Of a stretch of 8,498 nt of DNA, positions 1 to 4,261 are shown piece after piece. The stretch spans positions 1 through 8,498 of the forward strand of contig NZ_JOFV01000027.1 of the NCBI RefSeq assembly GCF_000718325.1, given 5' to 3'. The DNA is from Oerskovia turbata. GTDB taxonomy: Bacteria > Actinomycetota > Actinomycetes > Actinomycetales > Cellulomonadaceae. The position numbers and the translations under genes are program-made. Under the pieces are notes generated by a model. It was given only the letters and a program-made list of their open reading frames with translations, searched no databases and was not told where the DNA came from. Numbering within the stretch: the first letter of the stretch is position 1; each line of letters opens with the position of its first letter.

Positions 1-2
1 TG

Positions 3-104
3 CCTACCTGGCTCCAGCACTACAACCTAGAACGACCCCACCTCGGCATCGGCGGCCTACGACCCATCGACCGAGTCAACAACGCAACGAGTCAGTACAT
101 CTAG
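3..104 (+). CDS. IS481-family transposase, C-terminal end (5' part outside window)
   Basis: The reading frame entering the window from its left edge gives 33 residues before TAG. They include WLQHYN, ERPHLGIGG and PIDRVNN, the conserved carboxyl end of IS481/IS3-superfamily DDE integrase-type transposases (YN..RPH..IGG..P..R..NN). Only the last part of the gene is here, so the DDE catalytic residues cannot be seen. The ending at QYI after the NN motif is where these proteins normally stop, so the C-terminus looks natural rather than truncated. The enzyme would cut and join the ends of its own insertion sequence. Its stop codon lies in a CTAG that also holds the stop of the gene on the opposite strand. 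Confidence 0.8.
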   Translation, partial: PTWLQHYNLERPHLGIGGLRPIDRVNNATSQYI

Positions 105-105
105 G
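100..105. mobile_element. Probable right end of the IS481 element and its CTAG target
   Basis: IS481-family elements end in 5'-TGT...ACA-3', and Bordetella IS481 targets NCTAGN. Here ACA at 97-99 is directly followed by TCTAGG at 100-105, so the element end can be placed at 99 and the target at 100-105. The transposase stop codon would then fall in the target sequence. The left end is outside the window, so neither the inverted repeat nor the target duplication can be confirmed. Confidence 0.45.
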
Positions 106-595
106 CCTCCAACAACTCGCTGACTTTCGCGAACGTCAGCGTCGCCCCCGCGAAGCTGCAGGTACCGTTCTCGTCAGCGACCGCTCCACTCGTGAGTTCC
201 TCTGCGACCTTGCACACCGCCGTGAACCTCTCCGAAAGTTTGGCCTCGACTCGACCGAGGGAAGCCGTGACCCAGGACCGGACCTCGTCCGCGCTCAGAT
301 CGACGTGACCGGTGCCGATCCGCCATTGGTCCAGGTCGCCCTGGTAGCCGCCTGGGATGTGGTCGTTGTACTTGTGGATCTCCGCCTTCGACCCGGCAAG
401 GAGGAAGTCCAGCGCATCCTCTGGCCGATCGGCGAAGCACTCTCGCCAATAGCGGCGTGGTCCAGGTAGCCATGCGTTGGGCAGTTCTAGGAGTCCAGCG
501 GATCGGGCAGTGTTGTTGTCATCCGCAAGATTCTGCCGGGGCGGCAGTCCTACTGGGACGCGCCAAGATTCATCACCCTGAGCGCGTCCGGGCAG
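101..595 (-). pseudogene. 5'-truncated gene of unknown function (no start codon)
   Basis: The minus strand is open from just after a TGA at 596-598 to TAG at 101-103 and gives 164 residues of protein-like sequence, for example RRYWRECFADRPEDALDFLL, GGYQGDLDQWRIGTGHVDLS and the ending FAKVSELLEA. Composition is balanced, with regularly spaced acidic and aliphatic residues and high GC at third positions. There is no ATG, GTG or TTG where a start would be expected, so the 5' end appears lost. I do not recognise the family. Its stop sits in the CTAG next to the IS end, so the coding 3' end is probably original. It is likely a remnant, although read-through from an upstream frame cannot be excluded. 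Confidence 0.5.
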
Positions 596-715
596 TCACG
601 GGGCTAACCCACCAGGCGCAGGCTCCGCGGGGAAGTCCGCCGGACCTCCCCGATGATCGCCGGCACCAGAGGCGAAGCAGGTGTCGGCAGGACCGCCGTG
701 AACCGCGCCGGGACT

Positions 716-928
716 CCAGCTGCCGTCCATCTGGTCGGAGCGCTGGGAAGTCGCGAGCGCGGTGAGGAGGAGGCTCGTCGAACCGGTGATGACGCTCGCC
801 GCCCCGGCTGGGAGTGCCCCGCCGGGCAGGAGCTCGGAGATCGGCCCGGGCAGTTCGTCGACGACACCGGTCAACGCCATCACCCCCGAACTTGTGCCGC
901 TGCGACCCCAGGGGAGCGTCTCTGTCAT
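716..928 (-). pseudogene. Fragment resembling ImuA' (RecA-like mutagenesis protein), N-terminal part
   Basis: The frame from ATG at 928 has, about 30-55 residues in, LLPGGALPAG followed by GSTSLLL and then, at 69-71, GSW. This order (LLPGGGL..G....GSTSLLLAL....G.W.AVVG) is how actinobacterial ImuA'/RecA-like proteins of the imuA'-imuB-dnaE2 translesion cassette begin, as I remember the family. In intact proteins the W is followed by AVVG and a long RecA-like core. Here the similarity stops at W (716-718), and the frame runs on as low-complexity residues to a TGA at 596. The rest of the gene is absent from the window. No convincing ribosome binding site precedes ATG 928. Identification rests on motif memory only. 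Confidence 0.42.
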
Positions 929-1000
929 CGTGCGACGCTGTGGCCTACTCACGAAGAGCTCGTACCGGCACGGGCCGTGCGCTGGACCCGCGAGCACGTC

Positions 1001-1342
1001 ATGGTCTCGATCGCCCCTATCGGAGACCCTGACGGGGCTCGCGCACTGTACGCGTGGCTCTGGGCCGATGACGTCTACCGCACCATCCCGCGTCGACCAG
1101 CCGCCCAGGCTGGCGCAGGTTCCGGCCGGCCGAAAAGCTCTAGGCTCCTCGTCATGACAAACGATGCGGCCAGCCCAGTGACGACGGCCGCGGAGATCGA
1201 TGCCGCCAGAACACCTGCTGGGGGATGGACGCGAGCGACGCTCGCAGGGTGGGGGGTGCCATGGCCTCCACCGAAAGGCTGGCGCGAGGCACTGATCCAT
1301 GGCCGCTCCGGGGAAGGCGGCAGGGCAGGTCTCGGGTCATGA
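1001..1342 (+). CDS. Small conserved hypothetical protein with a GGWTRATLAGWGVPWPPPKGW motif region
   Basis: This frame is coding-like throughout: third positions are the richest in GC and second positions the poorest. The first part reads MVSIAPIGDPDGARALYAWL and then WADDVYRTIPRRP. The second part, after an internal ATG at 1154, contains GGWTRATLAGWGVPWPPPK followed by GWREALIHG. I recall that pattern as the whole body of short (about 50-60 aa) hypothetical proteins from actinobacterial plasmids and phages. The true start is unclear: GTG 977, ATG 1001 and ATG 1154 are all in frame and none has a good ribosome binding site. It may be one 113-residue protein or a short protein (1154-1342) fused to an older coding remnant. 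The last dozen residues (RSGEGGRAGLGS) look like non-native tail. Function unknown. Confidence 0.5.
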   Translation: MVSIAPIGDPDGARALYAWLWADDVYRTIPRRPAAQAGAGSGRPKSSRLLVMTNDAASPVTTAAEIDAARTPAGGWTRATLAGWGVPWPPPKGWREALIHGRSGEGGRAGLGS

Positions 1343-1447
1343 CCCGTCTCGAGATCCGGGATCCGCTACGGCGGCCACGGCATGTGGGTACCCCCTCGCT
1401 TCTGGGGTGGATCGGTGCTGTGGAGCGAGCAGGTAGTCGGCTCGAAA

Positions 1448-1630
1448 TCAGGTTGCCCAAGGATGGAACAGAGTTCTCAGCTCAACCCCGGGTCTGCTGC
1501 ATGGAGAGGTGACCGCGTGGGTCACCTCCCGGGCCTCGACCGGCCGGGCAGGGTCGACCCACACGAACTCGGACTCGGACTCGTGGAACGATGTCCCGTC
1601 CTCACGGACCGCCTTGAAGTACGTCGGCAT
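1448..1630 (-). CDS. Short hypothetical protein, possibly C-terminally truncated
   Basis: It encodes 60 residues starting MPTYFKAVREDGTSFHESES. The start is well supported: AAGGAG lies seven bases before ATG 1630. The opening resembles the MP.YFKAVRPDGT.F beginning of larger uncharacterised actinobacterial proteins, while the last 20 residues look random, so the gene may have lost its original 3' end. A 9-bp perfect inverted repeat (GAGGTGACC at 1506-1514, GGTCACCTC at 1520-1528) falls inside the frame. No function can be assigned. Confidence 0.5.
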   Translation of the reverse strand: MPTYFKAVREDGTSFHESESEFVWVDPARPVEAREVTHAVTSPCSRPGVELRTLFHPWAT

Positions 1631-1751
1631 GGTCCGGCTCCTTGCCGTCAGGCCCTTGCTGACTTTCTAGTGGGTCGGGCGCGGAGAACGGGCCAGGCGC
1701 AGGTCAGATCGTCGGCGCGTCCTTCAGCACTCCGTGGGCAGGCCCGACCAG

Positions 1752-2180
1752 TCAGCGGGGGTTGCTCCAGTGCTCGTTGACCAGGCGGATCGCCTCTTCC
1801 TTGCTGAGTGCCATGAGCTCGTCCTCGCTCAGGTGCATCTCGTCGCGCAGCACGCGGAGCAGTCCGAGGGGGACCGTGTCTACCTCGGGGACGACGGCGA
1901 CGCGGACCGGTATGACACCGTCGTCGGCGCACGCCCAGAACTCGCCGGGAGTCACCTCTAGCTGTGCCCGCAGGATGAACGACGCCAGGTCCGGCCCGTA
2001 TGGCACCGGCCGGACGGGGCGGGAGATGCGTGTCCGCAGCGTCCGTCCGTCCGGGTGCCCCAGCTCGTAGGTCACGTGGTGCGACACGTCGCGCCCTCGC
2101 GCGTCCTGGACGAGCGACCAGCCCTCGGTGTCGCAGAAGCTCTGGTGTGCGGCTCGCGTGACGGGCTTGACGTGGCTCAC
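1752..2180 (-). CDS. Type II toxin, 'cytotoxic translational repressor of toxin-antitoxin system' type
   Basis: The 142-residue protein starts at GTG 2180, whose last bases overlap the antitoxin stop (GTGA), a classic translationally coupled TA arrangement. The body contains KPVTRAAHQSFCDTEGW (5-21), ARGRDVSHHVTYELGHPDGR (27-46), LRTRISRPV (48-56) and ILRAQLEVTPGEFWACADDG (69-88). It ends with an acidic helical segment, LSEDELMALSKEEAIRLVNE (117-136). I recall this pattern (W..v.DARGR..HHVTYEL..PDGR.LRTRIS, then ILR.QL.V...FW.C.DDGV.P) from actinobacterial proteins annotated as cytotoxic translational repressors and paired with Phd-like antitoxins. By analogy it is a growth-inhibiting toxin probably acting on translation, but the target and the catalytic residues are not evident. 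It looks complete. In-frame ATG codons further upstream lie inside the antitoxin gene and are not used. Confidence 0.7.
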   Translation of the reverse strand: MSHVKPVTRAAHQSFCDTEGWSLVQDARGRDVSHHVTYELGHPDGRTLRTRISRPVRPVPYGPDLASFILRAQLEVTPGEFWACADDGVIPVRVAVVPEVDTVPLGLLRVLRDEMHLSEDELMALSKEEAIRLVNEHWSNPR

Positions 2181-2587
2181 CGGGCGAGCCAGGCGCTCAG
2201 CTGTTCGTCGTCGGACAGCAGCACGACCTGGACGAACCCCCAGTTGTCGGCGTGGTTCGGTGCGTGACGGAGGTGGTCGTTCCAGTCGACGGCGTACTCC
2301 CGAGCTGCGGACACCAGGTCCTCTACCACCTCGTCGAGAGTGTCCCCTGTGGCCGAGATCGACGGGATCGAGGGGATGTAGGCGCTCCACTCACCGTTCT
2401 CGCTGAGCACCTGGGTGTCGGGCCGCAGCAGCGCCATGAGGGAGTGTCGCAGGCGCACCGCGTCGACCATCGCGGAGACGCGCGAGCCGCGCCGAACTGG
2501 CACCGAGACACCTGCCTCGGCACGGTCGAGAACGTCCTTGAAATTCGCCCGAGCCTCGGTAGCACTCTCGAACATCGCGGTGGACAT
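2177..2587 (-). CDS. Antitoxin: Phd/YefM-like N-terminus with a HicB-like C-terminal part
   Basis: The 136-residue protein starts at ATG 2587, preceded by AGGAGG five bases upstream. Residues 7-43 (ATEARANFKDVLDRAEAG followed by VSVPVRRGSRVSAMVDA) match the Phd/YefM fold, which dimerises and binds DNA. Residues 65-107 (GEWSAYIPSIPS, then TGDTLDEVVEDLVSAAREYA) resemble the partial RNase-H-like HicB antitoxin domain, which would make this a composite antitoxin. It should neutralise the toxin encoded immediately downstream and repress its own promoter. The upstream 19-bp palindrome over the -10 box fits autoregulation. The gene looks intact in an otherwise decayed neighbourhood. The Phd assignment is fairly secure and the HicB assignment less so. 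Confidence 0.75.
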   Translation of the reverse strand: MSTAMFESATEARANFKDVLDRAEAGVSVPVRRGSRVSAMVDAVRLRHSLMALLRPDTQVLSENGEWSAYIPSIPSISATGDTLDEVVEDLVSAAREYAVDWNDHLRHAPNHADNWGFVQVVLLSDDEQLSAWLAR

Positions 2588-2610
2588 GGAGACCTCCTAG
2601 ATTCGGTGTC

Positions 2611-2649
2611 GACGTACAGACTGTACGTCTCGTGCGTTCCGTACGTCAA
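2611..2649 (-). promoter_or_regulatory. Toxin-antitoxin promoter with palindromic operator
   Basis: On the minus strand TTGACG (2649-2644) and TACAGT (2625-2620) are separated by 18 bases, a good sigma70-type match pointing at the antitoxin start. A perfect inverted repeat, GACGTACAGACTGTACGTC (2611-2629, 9-bp arms around one base), covers the -10 box. A third copy of the half-site GTACGTC (2641-2647) covers the -35 box. Phd-type antitoxins bind short palindromes with GTAC cores, so these are the expected operator sites for autorepression. AGGAGG and ATG follow 20-30 bases downstream. Confidence 0.7.
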
Positions 2650-2785
2650 GCCTCCTTGGTCCGGGGCGGCATGGAAGGATGTCGACGCCAATTTTTGCGA
2701 CACCCGCAACGACGTCCTCAACAGAGGTCTCGCCGACAAGATATGGAACGACGCCAAGAAGTGCGTCGTCGCGACCGGGGCGCCC
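2642..2785 (+). pseudogene. Remnant of a DUF1524 (HNH-type) nuclease
   Basis: A short stretch of plus-strand sequence reads W..AAWKDVDANFCDTRNDVL and then, about 20 residues on, KKCVVATG. In secreted DUF1524 nucleases the corresponding segment is W.DVDGNGCDTRNDVLARDLTD...C.V..G, followed by DPYTG and the catalytic DH. Nothing after the VATG segment matches in any frame, and the catalytic His is absent. No start codon or ribosome binding site belongs to it, and its beginning overlaps the toxin-antitoxin promoter. I therefore read it as a non-functional scrap. Confidence 0.5.
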
Positions 2786-3111
2786 GGACCCGTCCCCAGG
2801 TCTGGGCTCGGCCATGTCAGCAGCCCGTGGAATACCCAGACGCAAAACTCAGTAATGCACGACGAGGTCATTTCGCGTGGACCACTTGAATGCGATAAAT
2901 GACAGCAAAGTGGCACCGTCAGCCAACCGGCAATTGAGCTTCTATTTCCTGGATGTCAGGGGTGTCCTGTAACCTGTCCTCAAAGGTGTCCCAATACTCA
3001 GCACGCGCCGACACAGAGCGGCACGGGGTGGCACGGGACCGGAGAGCAAAGACGCAGGTCACAGGAGGAAAGCCCACCGATTCCGCGGATCAGGAACGTT
3101 CGAGGGCCATA
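2786..3111. other. Non-coding DNA next to the attachment site
   Basis: About 325 bases with lower GC than the flanks and no credible coding frame or RBS. It contains the 12-bp-period TGTCC repeats (2960-2995) and an 8-bp direct repeat GGCACGGG at 3020-3027 and 3030-3037. Its position directly inside the tRNA fragment is where integrase and excisionase arm sites usually lie. No integrase gene is present in the window. Confidence 0.5.
2960..2995 (+). repeat. Three 12-bp-phased TGTCC repeats (candidate integrase/excisionase arm sites)
   Basis: TGTCC occurs at 2963, 2975 and 2987, exactly 12 bases apart, in the units GGGTGTCCTGTA, ACCTGTCCTCAA and AGGTGTCCCAAT. A related TGTC lies at 2954. Regularly phased short repeats close to a tRNA-derived attachment core are typical of tyrosine-integrase arm sites or excisionase sites. 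The role is inferred from position. Confidence 0.45.
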
Positions 3112-3145
3112 CAAGGGGTCGCAGGTTCAAATCCTGTCAGCCCGA
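3112..3145 (+). other. attR-like scar: 3' fragment of a tRNA gene, probably tRNA-Pro
   Basis: The segment folds as the 3' part of a tRNA. The T-stem GCAGG (3121-3125) pairs with CCTGT (3133-3137) around the loop TTCAAAT (3126-3132). The acceptor strand CAGCCCG (3138-3144) and discriminator A (3145) follow, and GGGTC just before the T-stem fits a 5-base variable loop. The matching 5' acceptor CGGGCTG, D-arm and anticodon arm are absent upstream, so this is not a tRNA gene. G72 with A73 is the bacterial tRNA-Pro signature. Such fragments arise when an element integrates into the 3' end of a tRNA gene. A hairpin follows seven bases later, as after a native tRNA, which puts the element on the left. 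Confidence 0.75.
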
Positions 3146-3151
3146 CAGAAG

Positions 3152-3188
3152 CGAGAGGCTCGGAATCGTTGAGATTCCGGGCCTCTCG
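3152..3188 (+). terminator. Hairpin terminator behind the tRNA fragment
   Basis: A 16-bp stem (3152-3167 with 3173-3188, one T-G wobble) closes a five-base loop GTTGA. No long T-run follows, as is common in high-GC actinobacteria. It is probably the original terminator of the interrupted tRNA gene. Confidence 0.75.
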
Positions 3189-3230
3189 TCGTATGACGAG
3201 GTATCGGGTGGCCGTGCCGCACGGGCCTCC

Positions 3231-3620
3231 TCATCCGCGGAAGTAGTTGAAGCCGGATCTCTCCACCCGATGCGCGCTGTCCACCATGACGGTGACGTTG
3301 TCAGGATCTACCCAACGGGCCTTCCGGAACGCCTCCTGCACCTCGGATCGCAGGTCGAGCAGCCACGAGTAGTCGATGTCCGTCGGCCGCAGCGACTCGA
3401 TCAGCAACGGCGACACCCTCAGCCATGCCGGGATCTGATCGTCCGGTCTGCCGTCCAGCAGCATCCAGACCACCAGGTGGCGTGGATCGATGTCGACGGC
3501 CCCGTAGTGGAGGAGGGCGACGACCTTCAGCCCGTCGTGCTCGCGACCTCGCAACGACCTGATCAGCCTGCGCATGACCTTCTTGGCCAACTTTTCGTTC
3601 CGTGGAGAGCGGGATGGCAT
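3231..3620 (-). CDS. Conserved hypothetical protein
   Basis: The 129-residue protein begins MPSRSPRNEKLAKKVMRRLI and ends RSGFNYFRG. A basic N-terminal segment (1-30) is followed by VDIDPRHLVVWMLLDGRPDD (42-61), a region with LRSEVQEAFRKARW (90-103) and VMVDSAHRVE (111-120). I recall similar actinobacterial proteins of unknown function with the order IDPRHLVVW.LL.GRPDDE.P.W, then R.EV..AF..A.W.DP. No membrane segment or signal peptide is visible. The start is the first position where the sequence becomes protein-like; there is no clear ribosome binding site before it. It lies just right of the attachment scar, facing it, and has no evident link to arsenic. Confidence 0.6.
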   Translation of the reverse strand: MPSRSPRNEKLAKKVMRRLIRSLRGREHDGLKVVALLHYGAVDIDPRHLVVWMLLDGRPDDQIPAWLRVSPLLIESLRPTDIDYSWLLDLRSEVQEAFRKARWVDPDNVTVMVDSAHRVERSGFNYFRG

Positions 3621-3808
3621 GACGGGAGTCTGCCATGCGGTGCTCGCATCTCGTTCCGCGGGTTCACGTCTCGTCCTGCCCGTCCGGGGAGACGTGCCGT
3701 GGTGCACAGTCGCACCGCGTGCGAACGGCATCGACTGGAAGGCGTGGACCCGGGTGTCCACGGTCGCGACGGGGGCTTCCGCACCTGGGGTAGCGAGGCC
3801 AGACGGCG

Positions 3809-4177
3809 TCAGCGGGTCGTCTCGGTCAGCGCCTCGGCGAGCGCGGTGAGGGCGCCGTGGACGAGCGAGTAGTAGGCCCAGCGTCCGCGCTGCTCCCGGG
3901 TGAGGAGGCCGGCGTCCACGAGGATCTTCAGGTGGTGGCTGACGGTCGGCTGGGAGAGGCCGACGGGCTCGGTGAGGTCGCACACGCAGGCCTCGCCGCC
4001 GTCGTGGGAGGCGACGATCGAGAGCAGCTGGACCCGGGCGGGGTCGGCCAGGGCCTTGAAGGTGCGCGCGAGGTCACGCGCGGTCTGGGGGTCGGCTGCC
4101 TGGCGGACCAGCGGTGCGCAGCAAGCGGCGCCGGTCGTGCCGGCTGGTGCGAGGGGCAGGTCCGTCGTCGTGGTCAT
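3809..4177 (-). CDS. arsR: ArsR-family arsenite-responsive repressor
   Basis: The protein has 122 residues from ATG 4177. It has a winged helix-turn-helix with FKALADPARVQLLSIV (40-55), EACVCDL (62-68) and the recognition helix SQPTVSHHLKILVDAGLL (75-92). Cysteines at 19-20 (ACCAPL), 64 and 66 could form a thiolate As(III)/Sb(III) site. The adjacent N-terminal Cys pair plus a Cys before the recognition helix is the C. glutamicum ArsR type, in which the site spans both subunits. Metalloid binding should release it from DNA. It is divergent from the flavoprotein gene and its likely operator lies between them. The start is uncertain: ATG 4186 and ATG 4198 are in frame, GGAG lies only three bases before ATG 4177, and family length favours 4177. 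Confidence 0.88.
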   Translation of the reverse strand: MTTTTDLPLAPAGTTGAACCAPLVRQAADPQTARDLARTFKALADPARVQLLSIVASHDGGEACVCDLTEPVGLSQPTVSHHLKILVDAGLLTREQRGRWAYYSLVHGALTALAEALTETTR

Positions 4178-4187
4178 GGACTCCATC

Positions 4188-4249
4188 TTGCCACGCATCG
4201 ATGCTTATGGATACGTTGTCGATGTGGCGTTCATTGATGGTTGTCGATG
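4188..4249. promoter_or_regulatory. Divergent arsR/oxidoreductase control region with ArsR-like operator
   Basis: An inverted repeat CATTGA-N6-TCGATG (4232-4249) has the short-arm, 6-base-spaced form of ArsR-family operators. The 9-mer TTGTCGATG recurs at 4216-4224 and 4241-4249, 25 bases apart, suggesting a second, weaker site. A plausible plus-strand promoter for the oxidoreductase is TTGCCA (4188-4193), 18 bases, TACGTT (4212-4217), so the operator would lie over the transcription start. I could not place a convincing minus-strand promoter. Confidence 0.5.
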
Positions 4250-4261
4250 CGAGGAGTGGTG

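Noticed and set aside
596..1300. Minus-strand frame of 234 codons as one gene
   Set aside because: Only 716-928 resembles a known family. The part upstream of 928 lies opposite a better plus-strand coding frame, and the part after 716 is low-complexity.
1506..1528. 9-bp inverted repeat with a 5-base loop as a terminator
   Set aside because: It lies within a reading frame, has no T-run, and its arms are simple Val-Thr codon repeats. It could be chance.
1672..1750. Inverted repeat GGTCGGGC/GCCCGACC between the toxin gene and the 60-residue ORF
   Set aside because: The arms are 8 bp and about 60 bases apart, which is expected by chance at this GC content.
2252..2902. Plus-strand frame of 216 codons as one gene
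   Set aside because: Its first half is antisense to the antitoxin gene. Only the DUF1524-like segment has protein character.
3040..3145. A complete tRNA gene
   Set aside because: The 5' acceptor strand CGGGCTG, D-arm and anticodon arm cannot be found upstream of the T-arm.
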